Assembly (NCBI GenBank): GCA_040221175.1
Contig: JAVJVK010000001.1
Span: forward strand, 62,001-126,000
Source: Phycisphaerales bacterium
Lineage (GTDB): Bacteria; Planctomycetota; Phycisphaerae; Phycisphaerales; UBA1924
Direction of reading: 5' to 3'
Length of the DNA: 64,000 nucleotides
Shown here piece by piece: positions 1-7,009 of this stretch (positions within the stretch are counted from its first letter, which is position 1; each line of letters begins with the position of its first letter). The notes beneath the pieces were generated by a model, which saw only the letters and a program-made list of their open reading frames with translations, ran no database searches and was not told where the DNA came from. The position numbers and the translations under genes are program-made.

Positions 1-912
1 GTCGGCGGCGGCCATATAGCCGGGCACCTGTTCATAGGGTCGCTGGCCGAGCTGCCGCACGTTTGTCAGCGTGCACCAATCCTCGGGTAGGCTGCACCCG
101 CCGACCAGCATGAACGTGGCTTCTGGAACAGCCTTGGCGACTTCGAGGAACAGCTCCGGATCGAACGTATGCGCATCGATGCCGCCCACGAAGCCCACCA
201 GCGGGCGCGGCAGGTCGGTCGTGTCCGCCGGTGCAGGCGTCTCGCCGAGCCCGGCGGCCTCGAAGGGCTCGTAGTCCACGCCGTGGTCGACGAACGCCGA
301 ACCCCGCGGCTGGTCGCGTTCCTGATCCATCAACCAACTCGAGCAGAAGAGCGTAACGTCCGCTCGCTCCTTCAACAGCCGATCAAATCGCGAGATCCGC
401 TGGCGGTCGACGCCGCGGTACTCCTCGAAGCGATCCGTGCGCTGGTACACCACGCCCACGGGGTCTAGCGCATCGACGACCGGCTGCCCGGGCGGACAAG
501 CGACCCACACCAGCGGATTGCGGATGCCCGCCTTGCGCGCGGCCCGGCGGACCTGCATCATGAGCGCTCGTTCATTCACGCTCGCGCCGAGCCCGGCGGG
601 CGCCACGACCGGGCTGAGCACCCAGAACCCTTCGCGCACCCTGGTCAGCCCGTGGCTAAAGCTCTTGAGCTTGCGCAGCACGCGCTTGACGAACATGCCG
701 CCTTTGCCCGGTCGGGGCACGCGCATGCCGATGGAGTTGACGTAGAGCACCGGCACGCGAGCGCTCAATTCCCGCATCATCTGCAGATCATAGTGCCCGC
801 GATTGTGGTACCACCAGTCCACTCCGCCGAAGCAAATCACGCCGTCGAACGTGCGCACCGTGTCCGCGGCGGAGCTGAGCAGGGACGCTCTGGTGCTCGC
901 GACGGCCGCCAC
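1..912 (-). CDS. glycosyltransferase, group 1 / GT4-like (partial, runs off the left edge)
   Basis: An open frame of 304 codons begins at a GTG (912-910), three bases after the stop of the upstream dehydrogenase gene, and is still open at base 1, so the C-terminal half is missing. The visible part reads like the N-terminal Rossmann half of a GT-B glycosyltransferase: FDGVICFGGVDWWYHNRGHY near residue 22, then VPVLYVNSIG, and a later LPRPLVGFVGGIDAHTFDPE segment typical of the inter-domain region before the donor-sugar domain. The family transfers nucleotide-activated sugars during capsule, teichuronic or exopolysaccharide assembly at the cytoplasmic face of the membrane. Its place at the end of a minus-strand operon with a UDP-sugar dehydrogenase and an Alg13/Alg14-type pair supports this role. 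Donor and acceptor cannot be told. An ATG lies further in, but the GTG keeps the conserved N-terminus. Confidence 0.72.
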   Translation of the reverse strand, partial: MAAVASTRASLLSSAADTVRTFDGVICFGGVDWWYHNRGHYDLQMMRELSARVPVLYVNSIGMRVPRPGKGGMFVKRVLRKLKSFSHGLTRVREGFWVLSPVVAPAGLGASVNERALMMQVRRAARKAGIRNPLVWVACPPGQPVVDALDPVGVVYQRTDRFEEYRGVDRQRISRFDRLLKERADVTLFCSSWLMDQERDQPRGSAFVDHGVDYEPFEAAGLGETPAPADTTDLPRPLVGFVGGIDAHTFDPELFLEVAKAVPEATFMLVGGCSLPEDWCTLTNVRQLGQRPYEQVPGYMAAAD

Positions 913-915
913 CGG

Positions 916-2280
916 TCAGGCCTTCACGAGCCGGTCGCCCATGCCATCGGCGTAGGCCGCCATGGCGTTGCGGGTGTCGACGACCAGGCTCGCGTGCTGG
1001 GCGATCGCGGCGTAATCAAACGCCTTGTGGTTCGTCACCACGATCACGGCGTCGAACTTCTTCAGGTTGTCGGGCGTGAGTTCCACCGAGTGCATCTGGA
1101 GGTCGTGCTTGCGCACGGGCACGGTCTTGGGCACGTGCGGATCGCTGTAGTCCACGCTGGCTCCACGCTCGCGCAACAGCTCGATGACCTCGAACGACGG
1201 GCTCTCACGCGTGTCGTCCACATCGGGCTTGTACGCCAGGCCCAGCACCAGCACCTTCGAGCCGTGCACGGGCTTGCCGTGCTGGTTCAGGGCACTCGCC
1301 AAGCGATCGACGACGTACGCCGGCATGGCGTGGTTGATCTCGCCGGCCAGCTCGATGAACCGCGTCACGTGCCCGAACTCCCGCGCCTTCCACGTCAGGT
1401 AGAACGGATCGATCGGGATGCAGTGCCCGCCCAGGCCAGGGCCGGGGTAGAAGGGCATGAACCCGAAGGGCTTGGTGCTGGCCGCCTCGATGACCTTCCA
1501 CACGTCGATGCCCATGCGGGTCAGGATGAGCTTCATCTCGTTGACCATCGCGATGTTGACGGCGCGGAAGATGTTCTCCAGCAGCTTGGCAGCCTCGGCG
1601 ATCTCGGCGCTGTCCACGCGGTGCAGGTTCTCGATGCCCTTGGCGTACATCTGCATCGCCAAGTCAGTCGAGGTGTCGTCAAGTCCGCCCACCAACTTGG
1701 GGATGGTGCTGGTCGTATGGCTCTGGCGGCCCGGGTCCTCTCGCTCGGGCGAGTAGGCGACGAAGTAGTCCTTGCCGCATGCAAGGTTCACGCCGCGCTT
1801 GCGCGCCTCGCGTTCAATGGCCTCCAGGAACTCACCCCGCGTGGTTCCGGGGTACGTCGTCGATTCCAGCGCGATGAGTTGGCCGGCCCGCAGCGTGCGG
1901 CCAATCTGCTCGCCCGCGACCACGACGTAGCTCAGGTCTGGCTCGTGGTGCTTCCCAAGCGGCGTGGGCAGGCACACGATGATGACGTCCGCGTCGGCCA
2001 GCCGAGAAAAGTCGCTCGTGGCCTCGAAGCGATCGCTGCCTGCCAGCGTCCGGGTCATTTCGTCGCCCAGGTGCTTGAGATAATTCTCGCCCCGGCCGAG
2101 CGCCTCGATCTTGGTGGGGTCGACGTCCAGCCCGAGCACGGGCAGTCCACCTTCATGCAGGCTCGCCGCCAGCGGCAGCCCGACGTATCCCAAGCCGATC
2201 ACGCCCACCATCGCGGTGTTCGTCTCAAGTTTGGTCTTCAGGCCGTGTGCCACCGTTGCGTCCATGGTCGCTTCGCTCAT
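916..2280 (-). CDS. wbpA: UDP-N-acetylglucosamine/UDP-glucose 6-dehydrogenase family (WbpA-like nucleotide sugar dehydrogenase)
   Basis: A 454-residue member of the UDP-glucose/UDP-ManNAc dehydrogenase superfamily, full length for the family. It oxidises C6 of a UDP-hexose(NAc) to the uronic acid with two NAD+ per turn, supplying acidic sugars for surface polysaccharide. Seen in the sequence: the NAD-binding VIGLGYVGLPLA near residue 27, a central dimerisation helix region, the catalytic cysteine in GLGGHCIPIDPFYLTWKARE, and a C-terminal UDP-binding domain (VLGLAYKPDVDDTRESPS). The GGHCIPIDPFYLTWKA form is the one I associate with WbpA-type UDP-GlcNAc 6-dehydrogenases rather than plain UDP-glucose enzymes, but the substrate remains an inference. 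It lies 72 bases after the Alg13-like gene and 3 bases before the next glycosyltransferase, so the four genes are probably one transcript. Confidence 0.88.
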   Translation of the reverse strand: MSEATMDATVAHGLKTKLETNTAMVGVIGLGYVGLPLAASLHEGGLPVLGLDVDPTKIEALGRGENYLKHLGDEMTRTLAGSDRFEATSDFSRLADADVIIVCLPTPLGKHHEPDLSYVVVAGEQIGRTLRAGQLIALESTTYPGTTRGEFLEAIEREARKRGVNLACGKDYFVAYSPEREDPGRQSHTTSTIPKLVGGLDDTSTDLAMQMYAKGIENLHRVDSAEIAEAAKLLENIFRAVNIAMVNEMKLILTRMGIDVWKVIEAASTKPFGFMPFYPGPGLGGHCIPIDPFYLTWKAREFGHVTRFIELAGEINHAMPAYVVDRLASALNQHGKPVHGSKVLVLGLAYKPDVDDTRESPSFEVIELLRERGASVDYSDPHVPKTVPVRKHDLQMHSVELTPDNLKKFDAVIVVTNHKAFDYAAIAQHASLVVDTRNAMAAYADGMGDRLVKA

Positions 2281-2352
2281 CGCTCGTGTACTCCCTGGGT
2301 CTTCGGTGGCTATCGGCCATCCTCGGACCCCGCATGATCCTAAGTCACGTAG

Positions 2353-2841
2353 CTATCGGGCCACGTCGCCGAATACCACCCCGCGTACCGCGGCGATGAG
2401 CGAGTCTTGGGCATTGGGGCCGATCGCGCCGGCCGCCCTGAGTTCCTCAAGACGCCCAAGCCGCTCGATGAGTTCTTTCTCATCCATCGCCACCGCCACC
2501 TTGCCCAATTCGCTCAGCCGGCGGGCCGTGGCCACCTGATGGTCGTTGCGAGTCTCCCGAAGGTCGCCCCGCCGGGGCATGACCAGGATGGGCTTGCCCA
2601 TCGTCAAGGCCGTGATGATCGACCCCATGCCCGCATGAGCCACGATGACGTCGGCCGCCCGAGCCCGCTCGGCGAACTGCGGTGGCTCCAGGAACCCCGT
2701 GTGCTCGATGTGCTCGGGCACATACTCGGCAGGTCCGATCTGAGCGAACACGTCCGTCCGGCCCGCATCCTTGGCCCACTGGTCCACGGCCCGGATCATG
2801 CGGTCGAAGGCCATCTGGGCGCCCACGGTGACGAAAATCAC
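2353..2841 (-). CDS. Alg13-like glycosyltransferase catalytic subunit (PssE/EpsF-type)
   Basis: A 162-residue protein matching the C-terminal, donor-binding half of MurG/GT28 enzymes. It starts VIFVTVGAQMAFDRMIRAVD and carries VIVAHAGMGSIITALTMGKP, the family signature for binding UDP-sugar. In bacteria such short Alg13-like proteins work only with a separate membrane-bound Alg14-like partner, which is the gene just upstream. The GTG start (2841-2839) overlaps the partner's TGA in the string GTGA, so translation is likely coupled and the subunits made in equal amounts. The frame is open further upstream, but that extension is only the antisense/alternative frame of the partner gene and has no family resemblance. 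Role: second sugar transfer in exopolysaccharide repeat-unit synthesis (inferred). Confidence 0.82.
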   Translation of the reverse strand: MIFVTVGAQMAFDRMIRAVDQWAKDAGRTDVFAQIGPAEYVPEHIEHTGFLEPPQFAERARAADVIVAHAGMGSIITALTMGKPILVMPRRGDLRETRNDHQVATARRLSELGKVAVAMDEKELIERLGRLEELRAAGAIGPNAQDSLIAAVRGVVFGDVAR

Positions 2842-3311
2842 AACACGCTCCCGTGGCAGGCGGGCCCACCCTCGCCGGCCAGATGCGGCCACTGGGTCAT
2901 CCACAGCGTGGCGTGGTCCTTGACAAGCATGCCGGTCATCGACATCTCCTCGACGTTGGCGATGCTGTCCAGCCAGATCGTCCGCGCCCCGAGCACCTTG
3001 CCCAGGCGGATGGCGAAGTAGCCCGGCGCCGCACCGGTCGAGATGACCACGTTCGGTCGCACCCGCAGCATAATCACCAGGAGCTTGAAGGCCATGCGAG
3101 CCAGGCCCACCCTGTCCCACCGCGTCGCGTCGTTGATGGACACGAACCGCTCGCCCGGCACGTCGCTGGCGTAGGCAGGCCGGACGCTGACATACGTCAC
3201 CCGGGCCCCCTCGAAGGCCGGCCGCAGCCGGAGCAACTGCACCCAGTGGCCGCCGCCCGACGCGATGGCCAGGACGCGAGGCTCGCGTTTGGTTGTTTTC
3301 CGGTCTGCCAA
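2838..3311 (-). CDS. Alg14-like membrane-anchoring subunit of a split glycosyltransferase (PssD/EpsE-type)
   Basis: A 157-residue protein starting at a TTG (3311-3309) chosen because GGGAGGA (3327-3321) sits nine bases upstream and because the family N-terminus, RVLAIASGGGHWVQLLRL, follows directly. The motif ASGGGHWVQ and the later PNVVISTGAAPGYFAIRLGK are hallmarks of Alg14/PssD proteins. These form the acceptor-binding half of a two-piece GT28 enzyme and recruit the Alg13-like subunit to the membrane. A hydrophobic stretch (MAFKLLVIMLRVRPNVVI) could be the membrane-associated helix. It is the first gene of the minus-strand operon; the tRNA-Phe gene on the other strand begins about 170 bases away. 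A frame extension to about 3710 crosses the tRNA in antisense and is rejected. Confidence 0.82.
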   Translation of the reverse strand: MADRKTTKREPRVLAIASGGGHWVQLLRLRPAFEGARVTYVSVRPAYASDVPGERFVSINDATRWDRVGLARMAFKLLVIMLRVRPNVVISTGAAPGYFAIRLGKVLGARTIWLDSIANVEEMSMTGMLVKDHATLWMTQWPHLAGEGGPACHGSVL

Positions 3312-3415
3312 GGGGCGGTCTCCTCCCGTCACTCCGGCTATCGGCCGTTCGAGGGCCGGGCATGAGGGTACGAGCGGTCGCGCCACCCGCCGACGACTCG
3401 GCGCACCCCATCGGC

Positions 3416-3444
3416 TTTCCGCCGGACGACAGTGGGTGTATACT
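3416..3444 (+). promoter_or_regulatory. possible promoter of tRNA-Phe
   Basis: TATACT at 3439-3444 is a near-consensus -10 element, 38 bases before the mature tRNA 5' end. The -35 region seventeen bases upstream (TTTCCG, 3416-3421) is poor. A start near 3451 would give a leader of about 30 bases for processing by RNase P. Position and -10 quality are the only support. Confidence 0.4.
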
Positions 3445-3481
3445 CGCCCCTGACGCCGACGGGCCCAATCCGGCGGCGGCG

Positions 3482-3554
3482 GGGCAGATAGCTCAGTTGG
3501 TAGAGCACGGCATTGAAAATGCCGGTGTCCCCGGTTCAAGTCCGGGTCTGCCCA
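3482..3554 (+). tRNA. tRNA-Phe (anticodon GAA)
   Basis: A complete 73-base cloverleaf. The acceptor stem GGGCAGA (3482-3488) pairs with TCTGCCC (3547-3553), followed by discriminator A. The D arm reads AGCTCAGTTGGTAGAGC. The anticodon stem CGGCA/TGCCG encloses the loop TTGAAAA, giving anticodon GAA for phenylalanine. The T arm is CCCGGTTCAAGTCCGGG. No CCA is encoded. The gene lies in the gap between the divergent Alg14-like gene and the lipoprotein gene, 55 bases before the latter, so the two may share a transcript. Confidence 0.97.
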
Positions 3555-3609
3555 TTTCCAAGGTTCTGACCGATTGGTGGACGCCTCGGCGTCCCACGCG
3601 GGGGCGGGG

Positions 3610-5031
3610 ATGCGAACCCCTCGAAAACAGCCGTCCCGATGGCTGGCGATCGCCGCGGCCGCCCTGGCCTTGCCCGCCTGCCACGCTCCCATGGCCGACC
3701 TGGCCGCCATCTACAACACCCCTGCCCAGCAGATCGGCGATGCTCGCACGCCGGTGGTCGTTATTCCGGGCATCCTGGGCTCTCGCATCGAGAACCGGAC
3801 CACGGGCCAGAAGATCTGGGGCTCGTTCACCTATGGGGCCGCCGATGCCGACACGCCCGACGGCGCTCGCGAGATGGCCCTGCCCATGGCCATGGGCGTC
3901 CCCCTCCGAGATCTTCGCGACGATGGGTACAGCCCCGGCGTGCTCGATCTGCTCGTCGCCGACGTCACGCCTTTCCGCCGCATCCGCATCGGAGCCTACG
4001 TCGACATCCTCACGACGCTGGCCGTGGGGGAGTACCGCGACGAAGAACTGGGCAACAGCGGCGCCGTCGACTACGGCGGGCTGCACTACACGTGCTTTCA
4101 GTACGGCTACGACTGGCGGCGCGACGTCTCCGAGAACGCCACCGAGCTCCACGAACGGATCCTCGACGCCCAGCACCAGGCCCGACAAGGCAAGGGACTC
4201 GCACCCGACGAACACGTAAAGGTCGACGTCGTCGCCCACTCCATGGGCGGGCTCGTGTTGCGTTATTACCTGCGCTACGGCGATGCCCCATTGCCCGAAG
4301 ACGGCTCGCTCCCTGAACTGACCTGGGCGGGCGCGAAGAACGTGCGGAAGGCCATCTTGATCGGTACGCCCAACGCCGGGTCAGCCAAGGCCCTCGAGCA
4401 ACTCGTCGAGGGCCTGAACCTCAACCCGCTGTTCCCCAACTACCGGGCGCCCATCCTCGGCACCATGCCCGCGATCTACCAGCTTCTCCCACGCTCGCGC
4501 CACGCGACGGTGATCGAGGCTTCATCAGGAGAGCCCGTCGATGTGCTCGACGTCACGACCTGGGAGCGATTCGGCTGGGGACTGGCAAGCCCAAGGGCCG
4601 ACCGGGTCCTCAAGTGGCTTCTGCCCGAGGTGCAGACTGAGCAGGAGCGTCGGGACATCGCCCTGGATCATCTCGCCAAGTGCCTGGCTCGCGCCGACCA
4701 ACTGTTTCGTGCGTTGGACGTCCCCGCCAGCCCGCCCGAGGGCACGCAGATTCGCATCTTCATCGGCGATGCCATGCCCACCAACGACCTGATCTCCGTG
4801 GATGAAGATGGACGCATCTCAGTCACCCGGCGATCTCCCGGCGACGGCACCGTGACGCGGTCGAGCGCCCTCATGGACGAGCGGCAGGGCAGCGGGTATG
4901 CCGTGGGGCTGGTTTCCCCGGTCGATTGGCATCGCGTCCAGTTCATCAATGCCGATCACCTCGGCTTGACGCGGTCGCCCGACTTCGTGAACAACATCCT
5001 GTACATGCTGCTCGAAGAGCCGGACCAATAA
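3610..5031 (+). CDS. lecithin:cholesterol acyltransferase-like (LCAT/PDAT family) alpha/beta-hydrolase lipoprotein
   Basis: Taken from ATG 3610 this is 473 residues. The ATG is preferred over in-frame TTG/GTG codons upstream (3574, 3577) because it gives a clean lipoprotein signal: MRTPRKQPSRWLAIAAAALA, then LPAC as lipobox. Next come the oxyanion-loop segment VVVIPGILGSRI typical of LCAT and phospholipid:diacylglycerol acyltransferases, and the nucleophile elbow VVAHSMGGLVLRYYLRY with catalytic Ser at about residue 211. A late INADHLGL supplies a plausible catalytic His. The family hydrolyses or transacylates ester-linked lipids; here it would act outside the cytoplasmic membrane. Specific substrate unknown. 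It ends opposite the spondin-domain gene, with a strong hairpin between them. Confidence 0.8.
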   Translation: MRTPRKQPSRWLAIAAAALALPACHAPMADLAAIYNTPAQQIGDARTPVVVIPGILGSRIENRTTGQKIWGSFTYGAADADTPDGAREMALPMAMGVPLRDLRDDGYSPGVLDLLVADVTPFRRIRIGAYVDILTTLAVGEYRDEELGNSGAVDYGGLHYTCFQYGYDWRRDVSENATELHERILDAQHQARQGKGLAPDEHVKVDVVAHSMGGLVLRYYLRYGDAPLPEDGSLPELTWAGAKNVRKAILIGTPNAGSAKALEQLVEGLNLNPLFPNYRAPILGTMPAIYQLLPRSRHATVIEASSGEPVDVLDVTTWERFGWGLASPRADRVLKWLLPEVQTEQERRDIALDHLAKCLARADQLFRALDVPASPPEGTQIRIFIGDAMPTNDLISVDEDGRISVTRRSPGDGTVTRSSALMDERQGSGYAVGLVSPVDWHRVQFINADHLGLTRSPDFVNNILYMLLEEPDQ

Positions 5032-5037
5032 CAACAT

Positions 5038-5072
5038 CGCCGCAGCCGCGCGTTCCCGACGCGGCTGCGGCG
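5038..5072. terminator. perfect 13-bp hairpin between convergent genes
   Basis: CGCCGCAGCCGCG (5038-5050) and its exact complement (5060-5072) enclose a nine-base loop. It sits between two convergent genes ending at 5031 and 5100 and probably stops transcription from both sides. On the plus strand it is followed by AAAAA rather than T, so it is not a textbook intrinsic terminator in either direction. Confidence 0.6.
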
Positions 5073-5099
5073 AAAAACCAAGGCAGGTTCCGAGTCGCG

Positions 5100-5885
5100 C
5101 TATCGACGTCGGCGGGCCATCATGCCCAGGCCGCCGATGATCCCGAGGCTGGCAACGCCGGGTGCCGGCACGATGGTGATCCGGCCGATCAACTCGCCCT
5201 CGGTGAACACGCGCGTGATCTCATCGCCCGGCGCGGTCGTGGTCCCGATGATCGAGGCCAGATACGCGTCGGCCCCCGGGCGAGAGAAGAATGCCTGGAT
5301 GTCCTCGAACTCGGCGGTGCCCCCGGTCGCGTCGATGCCTTCGACGAAGGCGGGTCCGTCGGTGATGTCGTTTACCTCGGTGCCGTTGTCCCACACGCTG
5401 CGGCCGAAGATGTCGATCGTGACCGGTCCGAGGAAGCGGCCGCTGGCGTCGAACAACTCGCGCGACATGTCGTTGCCGACGAACAGGTCATTGGTCGGCA
5501 CGACCATCGACGCGTAGTTGAAGAAGCGGTTCTCGCTCGCATCGCCCACGTCGATGTCGATCGTGGCGCTCTCGCCCGGGCTGAACACCGGCGGGCCGCT
5601 CGGGTCGGCGAACGTCGTGCTCACGCCACCTGGCTGTTCGGTCATGAAGCGGCTGGTCAGCGGCCCGGTGTCTCCCAGTTCGGCGATCTCGGTGATCCCG
5701 CCCGAGGCCATGGTGCCGGCATCGAACACGTCGAAGCTGCCATCATGGAAGCCGAGGAAAAAGGGCGTGAAGGACATCCCGCCGGATTCCTGGAGGTTTT
5801 CGATCCGCACCTGCACGGTCTGGGCCATCGCGGGCCCGGCGGTCAGCGCCGCCAGTGCGAGCATCAAGACTGCGTTGCGATTCAT
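5100..5885 (-). CDS. secreted spondin_N-domain protein with PEP-CTERM-like sorting tail
   Basis: A 261-residue exported protein. MNRNAVLMLALAALTAGPAM followed by AQ is a Sec signal peptide. Residues from about 24 (VRIENLQESGGMSFTPFFLG, then FHDGSFDVFDAG) match the start of the spondin_N domain, a secreted beta-sandwich of unknown bacterial function. The C-terminus VPAPGVASLGIIGGLGMMAR plus Arg residues is a short motif, a hydrophobic helix and a basic end: the tripartite layout of PEP-CTERM/exosortase sorting signals, with VPAP in place of VPEP. An AAGGAGA lies nine bases before the ATG. It is unlike the neighbouring secreted proteins, which end in dockerin tails, so this organism seems to use at least two surface-sorting routes. 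Confidence 0.78.
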   Translation of the reverse strand: MNRNAVLMLALAALTAGPAMAQTVQVRIENLQESGGMSFTPFFLGFHDGSFDVFDAGTMASGGITEIAELGDTGPLTSRFMTEQPGGVSTTFADPSGPPVFSPGESATIDIDVGDASENRFFNYASMVVPTNDLFVGNDMSRELFDASGRFLGPVTIDIFGRSVWDNGTEVNDITDGPAFVEGIDATGGTAEFEDIQAFFSRPGADAYLASIIGTTTAPGDEITRVFTEGELIGRITIVPAPGVASLGIIGGLGMMARRRR

Positions 5886-6004
5886 CTTCTGCGTCTCCTT
5901 CGTTGGGTCTCTCTCAAGGCTCCCGGCGCGGCGAACCCTCGCCGCTCGACCGGTGGGTCGAGCGCGCAGCCATGACCTTGCGCGTCACGCAGAAAAATGT
6001 CAGC

Positions 6005-6295
6005 TTACGTGTGATCGTGCTCGCGAAGCCGCGCGACAAGCCGCTGCTGCATCGCTTCAGGCATCGGCGTGGGTTCGCCCGAATCGTCGAATTCCCCGAG
6101 AGCGTCCCCGATGTCGCGCATCGCGCGCCGGGCCGCCCGGCACGAACTGCACAGCGCACTGTGCATCCGCTCGCCAACCTTCTGGGCGCGCGTCACGTCC
6201 GGATCATTGAAGTTGGCTCGAATGCGGTCGGCCTCTTCGCATCGAAGCGAAAGGACGTACCAGAGCGTCTTCATGAGTGCGAGCGCGCGCTTCAT
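6005..6295 (-). CDS. zinc-binding anti-sigma factor-like protein
   Basis: A 96-residue small protein with Cys19 and, further on, His45-x3-Cys49-x2-Cys52 (HSALCSSC). This is the zinc-coordinating pattern of ZAS-type anti-sigma factors (zf-HC2). Its ATG overlaps the stop of the ECF sigma gene by four bases, the usual arrangement of a sigma factor and its inhibitor. It has no membrane helix, so it would be a soluble, cytoplasmic regulator of the partner sigma factor, perhaps redox sensitive through the zinc-bound cysteines (inference). Length and gene order fit well. Confidence 0.78.
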   Translation of the reverse strand: MKRALALMKTLWYVLSLRCEEADRIRANFNDPDVTRAQKVGERMHSALCSSCRAARRAMRDIGDALGEFDDSGEPTPMPEAMQQRLVARLREHDHT

Positions 6296-6906
6296 CGCTC
6301 GCCCTCCGCGGCCCGGCCGCCGCCCAGTTCGCGGCGCACGCGAGCCTTCGCCCGGTGCACCAGCGTCCAGACCTGCGAGGGCGTCACGCCCAAGGCTTCT
6401 CCTAGTTCGGCCGAACTCAACCCGTCAACCTCCCGCAGCACCAGCACCGCTCGCATCGGTTCGGGCAGGCGTTCCACCGCCTGGGCTACCCGGCGGGCGA
6501 ACTCCGCACGTTCCATGGCCCCCAGCGGCGAAGCGCTCTCCCCTGAGTCGCTCGGGCCGCCAAATCCTTGCTGGTGCACCCGCCAGAAACCATCGGAGAA
6601 GTCCTCCAGCGGCGCCGAAGCCATCTCGGCAAGCCCCGACGCGTGCTCCTTGCGGCGATATCGGGCCCGCAGCACGTCCAGAACCTTGTGCTTCAGGATG
6701 CCCGTCAGCCACGTCCGCTCGGCCGAATCCCCCCGAAAAGGCCGGGATGCCCCCAGGGCCGCCAGCAGGCAGTCCTGGACCGCATCCTCTGCCTGCGACG
6801 CATCACCCAGCCGGCGCAGCGCATAGGCGTACAGCGCGTCGCCATGGGCGGCCACCCATTGGCTGGGGTCGACGCTCGGCTCGCGGTCGGTCGGGTCGTT
6901 GTTCAT
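6292..6906 (-). CDS. ECF-family RNA polymerase sigma factor
   Basis: A 204-residue sigma-70 family protein of the extracytoplasmic-function group. Region 2 is seen at about residues 17-85 (DALYAYALRRLGDASQAEDA, then RTWLTGILKHKVLDVLRAR). Region 4 is near the end (LPEPMRAVLVLREVDGLSSA, then a helix-turn-helix ending VWTLVHRAKARVRREL). Regions 1 and 3 are absent, as expected. ATG 6906 (MNNDPTDREP) is preferred; a longer frame upstream would run into the divergent channel gene's promoter. The stop overlaps the start of the zinc-binding anti-sigma gene. The pair diverges from the large mechanosensitive channel gene 103 bases away, so it may respond to envelope or osmotic stress (speculative). Confidence 0.9.
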   Translation of the reverse strand: MNNDPTDREPSVDPSQWVAAHGDALYAYALRRLGDASQAEDAVQDCLLAALGASRPFRGDSAERTWLTGILKHKVLDVLRARYRRKEHASGLAEMASAPLEDFSDGFWRVHQQGFGGPSDSGESASPLGAMERAEFARRVAQAVERLPEPMRAVLVLREVDGLSSAELGEALGVTPSQVWTLVHRAKARVRRELGGGRAAEGER

Positions 6907-6945
6907 ACGAGCACCACGTCTTGATCCGGATCGGTTTGTTCGATC

Positions 6946-6975
6946 TTGCCAGCGTACCCGGCCCGCGGGCATAAT
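6946..6975 (+). promoter_or_regulatory. predicted sigma70-type promoter of the MscK-like gene
   Basis: TTGCCA (6946-6951) and CATAAT (6970-6975) are separated by 18 bases and lie 35 bases before the ATG at 7010. A start near 6983 would exclude the in-frame ATG at 6974 as start codon, which agrees with the signal-peptide position. Confidence 0.45.
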
Positions 6976-7009
6976 GAAGGCCGAACCCTATCGCGCTTAC
7001 ACTGCCGCA

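Noticed and set aside
652-2337. 561-codon plus-strand open frame
   Set aside because: Lies antisense to the UDP-sugar dehydrogenase gene. High GC content removes stops from the complementary frame; the translation is His/Arg-rich with no recognisable motif.
3482-3710. Extension of the Alg14-like protein through the tRNA region
   Set aside because: It would read antisense through tRNA-Phe, and a TTG with a strong ribosome site at the conserved N-terminus is a better start.
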